Assembly (NCBI RefSeq): GCF_002246015.1
Contig: NZ_NOLJ01000008.1
Span: 134,553-198,552 of the forward strand
Source: Nostoc sp. 'Peltigera membranacea cyanobiont' 210A
GTDB taxonomy: Bacteria; Cyanobacteriota; Cyanobacteriia; Cyanobacteriales; Nostocaceae
Direction of reading: 5' to 3'
DNA length: 64,000 nt
A model generated the notes under the pieces. It had not been told where the DNA came from. It did no database searches and was given only the letters and a program-made list of their open reading frames with translations. Shown one piece after another: positions 1 through 8,811 of the stretch (its first letter is position 1; each line of letters begins with the position of its first letter). The position numbers were made by a program, and so were the translations under genes.

Positions 1-81
1 CAGGGGGGACAAGGGGACAAGGGGGAATTATTGAACAAGCCTCTACCTTGTCTCTTCTCCATGCCCAATGCCCAATGCCTA

Positions 82-1746
82 TTACTTCAATTCCAGGGTG
101 ACTTGCTGTAAGTTGCCGGTGAATGCAAAGGGTGTTTGGTAAGTATCTACCGCAGATGTGCCAGTATCTTGACCAACATCAAAGGTTTCATCTAAACCAA
201 ATCGATAGCCTACGGTTTTATCAATGCGGCCTTCCGCAACTTGCTGATCATTGATTAAGAGCTTACCAGTACCACCTGCTCCCGGAGCGCCACCATCATA
301 AGCAAAGTCAAATTTGATTTGGGATTTACCGATCGCAATTGGTTGAGAAGATTGAATGATTGTGCGTAGGCGTAGCCCGTCGTAGACATCGCTATTTAAG
401 AAGTTGTAAGCAAAGGTGGGTTTACCCTCTTTCAAGAAGAAACTCCAACCCGCAAAACGTCCGCCTTGGGTGACTAAAACGCCTTCAGTACCATCTTTGA
501 CAGCATCCACATCGGCAGTGATGCTAAAGGAGCGATTCTTAATATTGGGAGCGCTGCCTTCGGGAATCCCTGCAACAGATGTGTAATAAGTAAAGCTATT
601 GCGTCCCGTGATTAGGTTGGAACGGATTTTGACATCAAACCGTTGAAGTAAGCGATCGTCCAAGGGCAGAACTTTGTATTTCTCTGCTTCCTTCAGAAAT
701 AGATTTTGTAGTTGCGCTAACTTGTCAGGGTTCTGCTTGGCTAAATCGTTGGCTTCACTAAAGTCTTTGGTAATATCGTATAGTTCCCAATTATCTTCAT
801 CGAAGGTAGTTTTGGAGACACGCTCCCAAGGTAAGCGTCCATGACGGGCGGCTGCTACCCAACCTTCATCGTAAATGCCACGATTGCCCAACATTTCAAA
901 ATACTGGGTTTTGTGATGGGATGGTACAGCAGGATCATCAAAGCTATAGACAAGGCTAGTACCTTCGATGGGTTGTTGTTTTACACCGTTGACTACCTCT
1001 GGTTCTTCAATCCCCACAGCTTCCAGAATTGTGGGAGCAATATCAATTACATGATGGAATTGGCTTCGCAGTCCACCACGATTTTTGATGCGATCGCCCC
1101 AAGCCACAACTAAACCATTGCGGGTTCCGCCGAAGTGAGAAGCAATTTGTTTTGTCCATTGGAAGGGGCTATCCACTGCCCAAGCCCAAGCTGCATGAAA
1201 ATGATTGAAGGTTTTTGGCCCGCCTAAATCATCTAAAGCCGCGAGAACTTCTTGAGGACTTTCTGCTACGCCATTAAAGACTTTTAATTCATTGATACTA
1301 CCTGTTAAGCCGCCTTCAGCACTCGCACCATTATCGCCGGCGATGAAAAAGACTAAGGTGTTATCCAATTCACCCAGTTGATCGATCGCGTCAATAACTC
1401 TACCAATTTGTGCATCGGTATGGCTGAGAAAACCTGCAAATACTTCCGCCTGACGCGCATAAACTTTCTGCTCGGTGGGAGTGAGGGAATCCCAAGCTGG
1501 GAGTTCCGCCGGGCGAGGAGTCAGTTTAGTATCGGCGGGAACTACACCCAAGGCTAACTGACGAGCAAAGATGTCTTCGCGTAATTTATCCCAACCTCGA
1601 TCAAATTTACCCTTGTACTTGTCGATCCATTCCTTGGGCGCATGGTGTGGCGCATGGGTTGCGCCAGTGGCAAAGTAGGTAAAGAAGGGTTTATCAGGAG
1701 CGATCGCTTGTTTGTCAAAAAGGCGATCGCGCCAGAAGTTAACTTG
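82..1746 (-). pseudogene. Arylsulfatase, 5'-truncated remnant
   Basis: The reading frame encodes the C-terminal two thirds of a type I sulfatase (sulfate-ester hydrolase). The alkaline-phosphatase-fold part is recognisable from FFTYFATGATHAPHH through FIAGDNGASAEGG to HVIDIAPTILEAVG, followed by a beta-rich C-terminal domain. The frame stays open upstream of the first usable start (TTG at 1551) to about 1746, so that start is not the natural one. Family similarity then stops and a TAA lies at 1771-1773. The missing N-terminal part would carry the C-x-P-S-R motif whose cysteine becomes formylglycine, so the product should be inactive. A 29-bp dispersed repeat is read through in frame at 364-392. 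The neighbour on the same strand is the sulfatase-maturing enzyme. The family is clear; non-function is inferred. Confidence 0.8.
364..392 (-). repeat. 29-bp dispersed repeat inside sulfatase coding sequence
   Basis: Read on the minus strand this begins GCGATGTCTACGACGGG and ends CTACGCC-TACGC. Near-identical copies lie at 23650-23678 and 28500-28528, and a degenerate one at 4095-4118. Here it is translated as SDVYDGLRLR inside the C-terminal domain of the sulfatase without breaking the frame. Confidence 0.75.
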
Positions 1747-1824
1747 AGAGATGCATACAAAGAATCTCTCTTATGAGGATCAGTCATACAATTTTGGATT
1801 TTAGATTTTGGACTTCGGCTACGC

Positions 1825-2910
1825 TCAGTCGAACGATTTTGGATTTATAGGTAGTGTGCTGGAGGGCAAATTTTTAACTAGCCGAAACCCGATATGAGTA
1901 GTTCCCGTATCGGGTGATTCTGACTCCCGCGCCGCCGGACGGAAGCGGCTACAGTAATTGGGGGCGCAGAGATACGATCCCCCCTTGATGACGTGTAGTT
2001 CTGATTCATTGGGCTTATTGGGATCAAAGCTTTGATTTAAGGCAATAGGATTAATTTGATGGGATTTGCGATCGCGTCCGACTTGAAAGAAATCAGTAGT
2101 CCATTCCCACACATTGCCGGTTATATCATAGAGTCCATAACCATTAGGTGCAAAAGAACCGACGGGAGCAATGCCCAAGTGACCATCGGCTTTGGTGTTG
2201 AAAAAGGGAAAAATTCCTTGCCAAGTGTTGGCTCTATGTTCAGAATATTCATTGCCCCAAGTGTATGTTGCACCATCCAAGCCACCACGGGCGGCGTATT
2301 CCCATTGGGCTTCGGTGGGTAAAGATTTTCCTGACCATTTGGCGTAGGCTAAAGCATCTTCGTAAGCTATGTGAACAACTGGGTAGTTGGATTTGCTAGC
2401 GATTGCACTGTCTGGGCCAAAGGGATGCTGCCAATTCGCACCAGTAGTCCAATGCCACCAACTCAGAAAGGAAACTTGCTTGACACCCGGTTTTGCCATC
2501 TCAAACACTAAGGAACCCGGTAATCGCTGCTCATCGGGTAAATTGGGAAACTGTTCTTGAGATAAGGGACGCTCTGCAACTGTCACATATCCTGTGGCTT
2601 TGACAAATTCATCAAATTGTGAATTTGTCACCTCATATTTATCAACACAGAAGTTAGCCACCGTTACATCTCCAGGCGATCGCTCTTCCACAAAACTGGA
2701 ATTATCAGACCCCATTTTGAACGTTCCTCCTGAAATCATCGCCATACCTTCGGGACAGGGATTAAGTGTGGCTGCAAATGCGGTTGTATTGATGAATAAA
2801 AGTGCGATCGCTATTCCCTGAATGAATATTAGTGTGAGAAAGTAATGTTTTTTTACAACTCTAATATTCTCACTATTGCTATTTCTAATTGAATATCTGT
2901 AGTTCATCAA
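1825..2910 (-). CDS. Formylglycine-generating enzyme (SUMF1-type sulfatase activator), exported
   Basis: This 361-residue protein has an FGE-sulfatase fold. Family members oxidise the sulfatase active-site cysteine to formylglycine. Residues about 22-47 form a hydrophobic signal segment ending in AFA, so the mature protein is probably periplasmic. Landmarks in order are GGTFKMGS, the FCVDKYEVTNSQF segment, LPTEAQWEYAARGG, GNVWEWTTDFF and the C-terminal KGGSYLCAPNYCSRFRPAAR. The C-x4-C pair in the last matches the redox-active cysteines of genuine FGEs, which EgtB/PvdO relatives usually lack. The last residues (NPKSFD) are read from a dispersed repeat just before the stop, so the natural C-terminus may have been slightly altered. 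Its obvious client, the adjacent sulfatase, is truncated. Confidence 0.85.
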   Translation of the reverse strand: MMNYRYSIRNSNSENIRVVKKHYFLTLIFIQGIAIALLFINTTAFAATLNPCPEGMAMISGGTFKMGSDNSSFVEERSPGDVTVANFCVDKYEVTNSQFDEFVKATGYVTVAERPLSQEQFPNLPDEQRLPGSLVFEMAKPGVKQVSFLSWWHWTTGANWQHPFGPDSAIASKSNYPVVHIAYEDALAYAKWSGKSLPTEAQWEYAARGGLDGATYTWGNEYSEHRANTWQGIFPFFNTKADGHLGIAPVGSFAPNGYGLYDITGNVWEWTTDFFQVGRDRKSHQINPIALNQSFDPNKPNESELHVIKGGSYLCAPNYCSRFRPAARESESPDTGTTHIGFRLVKNLPSSTLPINPKSFD

Positions 2911-3050
2911 TAAGATTCAACTTTTCTTAAGACTTATATTATGTAAAATTTTAAAATTAAATTGCTTTATAAACCCATATTTCAAACTTAGCTTCAGAGG
3001 AGAGATTAGTTTTTAAAGAGCCATAATGATTGATACAAAATTCTTCAAAT

Positions 3051-3326
3051 TCATTTATTACTTGATGAAATATACCGCCTGTTGACGGCTTGGGCTTGTA
3101 CAATATCTCCAATATCTCCTCCGTTCTTTGAGGAGAAAGGTGAACCTAAAACTCCTGCAACAACGCTAGCGGCACTAAACAAACCAGCGCGACCGAGAAA
3201 TGAGCGTCTGCTGGCATGACTACCAAAAAAACGTTTGTTAGCTACGCGGGGTTGTTTCAGTTTATCTTCACTATTAGCCTGAGTATCTTGCTCGGAACCT
3301 TGATGAGAATTTGGATCTAATTGCAT
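3051..3326 (-). CDS. Orphan Tat-signal protein fragment
   Basis: The 91-residue frame has a polar N-terminus, then ASRRSFLGRAGLFSAAS, a classic twin-arginine motif with a hydrophobic segment ending near ADIVQA-like residues, then only about 15 residues before the stop. Nothing mature follows, so this looks like the leader of a larger exported enzyme whose body was lost. Leaders of this type occur on cyanobacterial vanadium haloperoxidase-like phosphatases, but that identity is a guess from style only. It lies between the FGE gene and an 820-bp non-coding stretch. Confidence 0.4.
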   Translation of the reverse strand: MQLDPNSHQGSEQDTQANSEDKLKQPRVANKRFFGSHASRRSFLGRAGLFSAASVVAGVLGSPFSSKNGGDIGDIVQAQAVNRRYISSSNK

Positions 3327-4146
3327 GAGATGTTCTCCACTAGAAAAAATAATGCAAAAATTTAGTCATAAGTGAATACATGAGCATCTGAAAACTAGAA
3401 CAACTAGCCACACACGAAATGCCCACCTCTAGAGAAACAGGGTAATCTAACGAGATTTGGGATGATATTTGGGGTTACTTTACTGGAAGGGAACTTGCAT
3501 AGGAGTGATATCAGGTTTGGTTAAACACTTAATAATATCTGTAGGTTGGGTTGAAGAACGTAGAACCGAATGGGAACAGCGTCTAGTAGAGAAGGGGCTT
3601 CCCGCAGGGGAACCCAACATTTCATCCTTGTTCATCTTGGGTTTTACTGCCGTTAAACTCAATCTACATTGATAGATTTTATTAGAAGTAATCACCCAAA
3701 CTTGATATGATTCTCCTGACAGTCATACCAGCACTGAATGCCGATATTATGCTTTCATTGCATGGCTGTTATAGTTTTGTAGTTGTAATCAGTCCGATCG
3801 GATGTTGCCGGGATTAAAGCACAGCTAAAACCACCGCTTGTTTCCAGTCAAGCTAAATAATCCTGTAAATGTATCGTTTTACCGTATTTTGTAGACATTA
3901 AATCAGACTTTCTCACAATCGGTGATAAAAATCAAGAGGTTTTTACTATAAACTTAGCAAGAGCGTGAAAGCCTCAGAGAAACAGGCGCACAGCGTCGTA
4001 TTCTCTGCTTGAGACTGTGGATGAAACGCGACACGATAGGTTTTGATTAAGTATCAAAGGCGGTTGTTGTTGAAAGGTTGAGTTGAGATAACTAGGTGTA
4101 GTCCGTCGTGGACATCGCTTCCAGACAACATCCCATAAAAACGGAT
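3327..4146. other. 820-bp stretch without a supported gene
   Basis: The short frames here have no family features. The segment near 3540-3620 contains the GTAGGTTGGGTTGAAGAAC ... CCCAACAT type of dispersed repeat common in Nostocales. A degenerate copy of the 29-bp repeat lies at 4095-4118. No promoter or RNA structure could be assigned. Confidence 0.5.
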
Positions 4147-5463
4147 TTAGCCTTTATTGGACTGGGTAATTAAGCCCAACTCTGCATAAATTGGATGCAC
4201 TATTTTTCTTATTTTGGGCAGTTGTCTACTAAAGAAATATGCTCCTAAAATACAACAAGCACCGCCAAAGAATAAAGAATTATCAACACCAAAGTAACCT
4301 GCCAATGCTCCGAAAAATAAATTACCAAAAGGCAGTATTCCTAAAAAACCAGTTGTAAATATACTAGTTACTCGACCTCTTTTATCTTCATCAAGAAGAA
4401 TTGATTGCATAAAGTTACTGATTGAAGCCAAGGTTAGAGTATTATTCATGCCGATGATAAACATGAGTATTAGACAAATCTCTAAATTTGTTGAGCGAGA
4501 AAAAACTATTAAACCTAAACCTAAAAGTGCGGCAGAGATTGCTATAATTTTTCCCAGTCCCATAACATTTTTTCTAGAGATGAGATAAATACCTGAAACT
4601 ATGGAACCCAAAGCCGAAGCTGTCATCAAAAACCCCATAGTTTCAGCGTTACCATTTAGTACTTCTTGAGCAAAAATCGGCACCAGATTGACATGAGTCA
4701 TTCCCATAAAACAAATAGTGAATTGTAATATTAATAAATATTTAATCGGCAAAAATTCGTATGCATAAACAAACCCTTCTTTAAGGTTTTTCCACATTTG
4801 GGGTTTTTGAGCCAAGGAATTATTGATAACTGGGTTGACTTTGATAGTTAAGATTGCAGATACAAATGGTAGATAGCTGATACTATCTACTAAAAAACAG
4901 GAAGCTGCGCCAGACCTAGCAATCAGTAAACCCCCAATCATCGGGCTAACAAACTTCGCTGTATTAATCAAAAATGAATGGGAAGCCATTGCGCTATAAG
5001 TATCTGATTTCTGAACCAAAAGTCTGGGAATAATTACCTGGCGTGCTGGTAAATCGAAAGCTTTTACAATTCCCTGAATCGTCCCTATGGCAATAATCCA
5101 TGCAACATTGATGTTATTGCTAAGAGTTAAAAAAGTTAAGATAGAAGATAGCAGAATAGATACTAGCTGAGTAGTTAATAGAACATATCGTAAGTTCCAG
5201 CGATCTAGCAATACTCCTACCAAGGGTGTAATAATTAAGCCCATAGCTTGATTTGTAAATCCAGCTACACCAACCAATACAGCCGAATTAGTTAGTTGAT
5301 AAACTAGCCATATCAAAGCAATTTGAGTCATCCAAGACCCAAAAAAAGATAAACTTTGTCCAATAACGAAGCAAGAAAAATTTACAGATTTAAGTGCAGG
5401 GGGAAGTTCAAAAAAAAACTTTGGCTTGTGTTTTTGGACTTTTTCTCTATTACTTGGTATCAT
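4147..5463 (-). CDS. MFS transporter (EntS/MFS_3-like exporter)
   Basis: This 438-residue integral membrane protein has about 12 hydrophobic segments, starting at FSCFVIGQSLSFFGSWMTQI. The LLDRWNLRYVLL loop after the second helix is the usual MFS motif-A region, and the pattern matches exporters of the enterobactin/tetracycline class. The ATG at 5463 gives a family-typical length. It is monocistronic in this context: 1 kb of apparently non-coding DNA lies upstream and 820 bp downstream. The substrate cannot be told from sequence; siderophore or drug export are both possible for this family. Confidence 0.75.
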   Translation of the reverse strand: MIPSNREKVQKHKPKFFFELPPALKSVNFSCFVIGQSLSFFGSWMTQIALIWLVYQLTNSAVLVGVAGFTNQAMGLIITPLVGVLLDRWNLRYVLLTTQLVSILLSSILTFLTLSNNINVAWIIAIGTIQGIVKAFDLPARQVIIPRLLVQKSDTYSAMASHSFLINTAKFVSPMIGGLLIARSGAASCFLVDSISYLPFVSAILTIKVNPVINNSLAQKPQMWKNLKEGFVYAYEFLPIKYLLILQFTICFMGMTHVNLVPIFAQEVLNGNAETMGFLMTASALGSIVSGIYLISRKNVMGLGKIIAISAALLGLGLIVFSRSTNLEICLILMFIIGMNNTLTLASISNFMQSILLDEDKRGRVTSIFTTGFLGILPFGNLFFGALAGYFGVDNSLFFGGACCILGAYFFSRQLPKIRKIVHPIYAELGLITQSNKG

Positions 5464-6503
5464 CAGGTTTTCCCTATTTGAAAATTACTGCAACCCTGTT
5501 TAAGGTTTTTATCCTTCGTTCGTTGTTAGGACTTACCCACAAAAGATCCCCTAACCCTCTTTTTAATCCTCTTTTGTCACTTTTGGAGAATGCAATAACC
5601 CAAAGGTTTATGAGGCTTTGGCTTTCATTTTTTGTCTATAAATTTTAGTTTCTGTTAAAAAATAAAGCCTCAAACCTTGATTCAATCTAAGTTTCAGAAT
5701 CTGGATTCGATTATTGTTTTCCGAGGGTAAGAAACCAAGGTTAAGGGGGGATAGACGTTTCTAGTTGTTAGGGCGTAAGTCCGCTTTGCGTTCACTCTGT
5801 TCATAGTGCTTTTTCCTTACCCTTGGATTAAGATAATTTGCACGGATGAGGACATTGGTAGAAACATTGCATTTCAACGTCTCTACTAATTTTTTTGATG
5901 AAATTTTAGCAGACTTGCATATCACCAGCTTGAAATAGTATTAGCAAAGCTTAATGTTAGCAACTCAGAAAGTTTGTATACTTAGTATTAAAGCAAAAAA
6001 AACAGTCGGCACTACGACCAGAATGCATAACATACCATGTTTGGTCGAATAGCCCAACCCCTACCGCTAAACAGCAGAGGTTTGAGGTGGTTGATGCTCA
6101 ATTAAACACAGTTGACATCACAGCCAAGCGCGATCGTATTGAACAAGCCAGAGTTTATCGTGTCCAAGTTGTTTGGCTGCCAGATGAACGCACTGATCAT
6201 GTCTAAGTATTTATTTAGTTACACGTAATAATTAGGTATGCATATTTTCATAAAGACTGTATACTATTTAAAGTACATTAAATCGACCGATAAACTGTAG
6301 TATATCATTTAAACTGACGTAGATACCTGCCAATCAATTATTTAACTGCACCAATCAACACATCTAGCTCCTAAGAAAACAGAATCGTTTCTTTCATCCA
6401 TAGTGGGCGATCGCTCATGAACAGCTTCTGTTTTATTGCTTTAGGTTGAGTTGTGCAATCTCAAATAGTCTGCATGTCACGATTATTACAAGGAAAAGAT
6501 TTC
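5464..6503. other. 1-kb non-coding stretch with gene debris
   Basis: No intact gene is visible. The only coding-like segment is the start-less frame at 5961-6206. The rest is AT-rich, with the promoter region of the GST gene presumably near the right edge. A HIP1 octamer lies near 6410. Confidence 0.5.
5961..6206 (+). pseudogene. Possible remnant of an unidentified gene
   Basis: An 81-codon frame between two stops has no ATG near its start. Its last third, including RDRIEQARVYRVQVVWLP, has a regular charged/hydrophobic composition typical of real protein. I do not recognise the family. It may be the 3' end of a deleted gene or a chance frame. Confidence 0.25.
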
Positions 6504-7175
6504 ATGAGCAACATCCAACTATACTTCGCCAAAGCCTCTACCTTCTCTCAACGGACTCGTGTCGTCTTACTGGAAAAAGGTATTGACTTCACTCCGATAG
6601 AAATTGACCTACAAAATAAACCAGATGGGTACACGCAGATTTCGGGCTATGGTAAAGTTCCGGCTATCAAACATGGGGATGTGGAAATTTACGAGTCCGC
6701 CATTATCAATGAATATCTAGATGAAGTTTTTCCAGAACCAGCTTTATTACCCCGCGATCCCGCAGCTAAAGCGATCGCTCGGATTTGGATAGACTACGCC
6801 AATACTCGCTTTGTCCCGGCTTTTAATAAATTGCTGCGCGGTAAAGATAGCACCGAACAAGAACAAGGACGAAAAGAGTTCACAGAAGCACTTTTATATA
6901 TTGAGAAGGAAGGATTAGGCAAAGGTGATTACTTATTAGGAGATCAGTTTAGCCTAGTTGATATCAGCTTCTATCCTTGGTTTGAACGTTTACCACTCTT
7001 AGAACACTTCCGCAAATTCACACTACCGGCAGAAACACCTCGTTTGCAGACATGGTGGAATCTGGTAGGCGATCGCTCCTCAATCCAAGCAGTAGCAAAC
7101 CCTGTGGACTTCTATTTGCAAAGATTTGCCAAAGTTCTCGGTGAACCTCTTCCCGTTGGTGCATCTCAAAAATAG
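6504..7175 (+). CDS. Glutathione S-transferase family protein
   Basis: This 223-residue soluble protein has an N-terminal thioredoxin-like domain (NIQLYFAKASTFSQRTRVVL; the GKVPAIKHGDVEIYESAIIN segment contains the cis-Pro and the Glu-Ser glutathione contacts) and an all-helical C-terminal domain with the LVDISFYPWFERL N-capping/hydrophobic-staple region. The start at 6504 is chosen over an upstream start because AAGGAAAAG lies just ahead and the family begins here. It probably conjugates or removes thiols from electrophilic or organosulfur/halogenated compounds; the substrate is unknown. The next gene starts 45 bp downstream on the same strand, suggesting an operon. Confidence 0.85.
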   Translation: MSNIQLYFAKASTFSQRTRVVLLEKGIDFTPIEIDLQNKPDGYTQISGYGKVPAIKHGDVEIYESAIINEYLDEVFPEPALLPRDPAAKAIARIWIDYANTRFVPAFNKLLRGKDSTEQEQGRKEFTEALLYIEKEGLGKGDYLLGDQFSLVDISFYPWFERLPLLEHFRKFTLPAETPRLQTWWNLVGDRSSIQAVANPVDFYLQRFAKVLGEPLPVGASQK

Positions 7176-7220
7176 GACACATGACCAACTAATTAACCAA
7201 AATCCAAAATGGGATAACCT

Positions 7221-8093
7221 ATGAGCTTAAATAACCAAGTTATAGACAGACCGATTTCCCTGGATCTGGCATCCGTAGAGGCTAACCTCACTTACCTGAT
7301 TCCAACGGCAGAAAAACCTGTTAACTATACTTACGAACCGCCAGCCGGGATTCCCCGCACAAATGCGACTTATCAGACGCACAAACTGCCAATTTACAAT
7401 GCTCGTTCTATCTCAGAAAACATCTCGTTAGATCGAGAAGGTTTCGCCTTTACTGGACATAATACTAATGTTCGCAACTTTTACGATGAAGACGAAGTAC
7501 GCCGCGTCTACTATCCAGAAGCCGAGCAATTGTTAAAAGAAGTGACAGGTGCAACGAAGGTAGTCATATTCGATCACACCTTGCGTAACGCCGGTCAGTC
7601 AAAGCCAGGTGAGAATAATATTAAAGAACCCGCCAAGCGTGTACACAACGACTTCACCGCCAAATCTGGCTATACTCGCGCCCGTTTGGAACTGGCAGCA
7701 CGAGGCATAGATGATGATCATATTGATACGTTACTAAAACAACGATTTGCCATCATCAATGTTTGGCGAGCGATCGCAACACCAATTCAAGAGTCACCAT
7801 TAGCAGTGTGTGACGCGCAAAGCATTGCAATAACAGACCTTGTAGCTGGTGATTTAGTGTACCGCGATCGCGTTGGTGAGACATACGGAGTCACGTATAA
7901 CTCCAAACATAAATGGTTCTATTTCCCGCAAATGCACAGAGACGAAGCACTATTTATCAAATGCTTTGACTCCGCAGAAGACGGACACGCCCGTTTTGCC
8001 GCCCATACAGCCTTTGAAGACCCCACCAGCCCAGCCAACGCTCCCCCACGAGAAAGCATCGAACTCCGAACATTGGTTTTTTACCCCGCATAG
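7221..8093 (+). CDS. CmcJ/NvfI-family oxidoreductase
   Basis: This 290-residue protein resembles the CmcJ/NvfI family, which includes enzymes of cephamycin and fungal meroterpenoid pathways and is related to iron/2-oxoglutarate oxygenases. Recognisable segments are VFDH-type strands (VVIFDHTLRNAG), a conserved RVHNDFT motif carrying His-x-Asp, and the C-terminal KWFYFPQMHRDEALFIKCFD segment. No signal peptide is present, so it should be cytoplasmic. It lies 45 bp after the GST gene and is probably co-transcribed. The substrate is unknown; the context suggests xenobiotic or organosulfur metabolism, which is inference. Confidence 0.75.
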   Translation: MSLNNQVIDRPISLDLASVEANLTYLIPTAEKPVNYTYEPPAGIPRTNATYQTHKLPIYNARSISENISLDREGFAFTGHNTNVRNFYDEDEVRRVYYPEAEQLLKEVTGATKVVIFDHTLRNAGQSKPGENNIKEPAKRVHNDFTAKSGYTRARLELAARGIDDDHIDTLLKQRFAIINVWRAIATPIQESPLAVCDAQSIAITDLVAGDLVYRDRVGETYGVTYNSKHKWFYFPQMHRDEALFIKCFDSAEDGHARFAAHTAFEDPTSPANAPPRESIELRTLVFYPA

Positions 8094-8182
8094 ATCGCAA
8101 AAACTTGTCTCAAACTCCTACTATCTGCGCCTCTGCGTCAAACAAATTACATCAGTTTTCGTGTATTTAAACACACCTGTTG

Positions 8183-8208
8183 TAGGGGCGCAAGGTCTTG
8201 CGCCCCTA
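8183..8208. repeat. Perfect 12-bp GC-rich hairpin repeat
   Basis: TAGGGGCGCAAG, a two-base loop (GT) and the exact reverse complement of the first arm. It sits 90 bp after the oxidoreductase stop, preceded by a small palindrome around TTTAAA. It could end transcription but has no T-tract. Hairpins of this composition are common dispersed repeats in Nostocales. Confidence 0.6.
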
Positions 8209-8323
8209 CCTCGTGGTCTATTTGCTAATCTAGCGGTAAGCGTTAGCTATGCCGTCAGGCTTATTGCCCACATAAACTCAAAATGAGCCAAATTGTAGAA
8301 GAAGTTCTAGCAACCACCTTTGG

Positions 8324-8590
8324 CTACGGGAAATATCGATACATTTCCTTGCGATGCAGTACGCGAATAAAGGTAATCACACCTTCATCCTCGGTAAACC
8401 CAACTCGATAGTTACCAACTCGGATACGGTAGTAATTCCCATCTGCTTTGAGCTTTTTGGTGTTGTTTATATCCAGTAGAATTTCTGCATTTTCAACTTC
8501 TTCAATCACGGCTTTTATTTTTGCTAGCAAATCGCCATCCCGAATTTTTTCAAGATCCTTTTCAAAGCTTTTCCTAAACTCGGCTTTCAC
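8324..8590 (-). CDS. relE: RelE/ParE-family toxin
   Basis: This 88-residue toxin of the RelE superfamily is probably a ribosome-dependent mRNA endonuclease. The features are the N-terminal helix FRKSFEKDLEKIRDGDLLAK, the central KLKADGNYYRIRVGNYRVGF strand pair typical of the fold, and the C-terminal IRVLHRKEMYRYFP segment with the usual catalytic-type His, Arg and Tyr. Its ATG overlaps the stop of the upstream antitoxin gene by four bases, implying translational coupling. The pair follows directly behind the restriction-modification gene, so it may act as an addiction module for that locus. Confidence 0.85.
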   Translation of the reverse strand: MKAEFRKSFEKDLEKIRDGDLLAKIKAVIEEVENAEILLDINNTKKLKADGNYYRIRVGNYRVGFTEDEGVITFIRVLHRKEMYRYFP

Positions 8591-8796
8591 GCTTTCGGCT
8601 CCAAAAGTTGAAAGATGGCCTCACGGCTAACCAGTTCAGTTGTTTCACCTTCGGCGATCGCTTGCTCCATTGCCACGTCTTCAATAATTTCTGCCAGAAA
8701 TTCAGAGACTTCTTTTCGATTGTCACGAATTAATTCGATAATCGCGCTTTTCAAGATTTCCTTAAGTTGATCTGGGTTTATAGTAATCTCAGACAT
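8587..8796 (-). CDS. Antitoxin of the RelE-type pair
   Basis: This acidic, mostly helical 69-residue protein (MSEITINPDQLKEILKSAII at the start; the AMEQAIAEGETTELVSREAI region in the C-terminal half) fits the small antitoxins found with RelE toxins in cyanobacteria. Such proteins bind and neutralise the toxin and often repress their own promoter. It precedes the toxin, overlaps it by four bases and starts 15 bp after the stop of the methylase/specificity gene, so all are probably in one transcript. Confidence 0.7.
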   Translation of the reverse strand: MSEITINPDQLKEILKSAIIELIRDNRKEVSEFLAEIIEDVAMEQAIAEGETTELVSREAIFQLLEPKA

Positions 8797-8811
8797 TGCG
8801 CCTCCATTAGG

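Noticed and set aside
841..1113. 90-codon plus-strand frame
   Set aside because: Antisense shadow of the sulfatase remnant.
1554..1787. 77-codon minus-strand frame upstream of the sulfatase
   Set aside because: It is out of frame with the sulfatase, whose own frame is open and coding-like across the same bases to about 1746.
3469..3695. Two opposing short frames of about 70 codons
   Set aside because: They lie in a Nostocales GTAGGTTGGG-type repeat and mirror each other.
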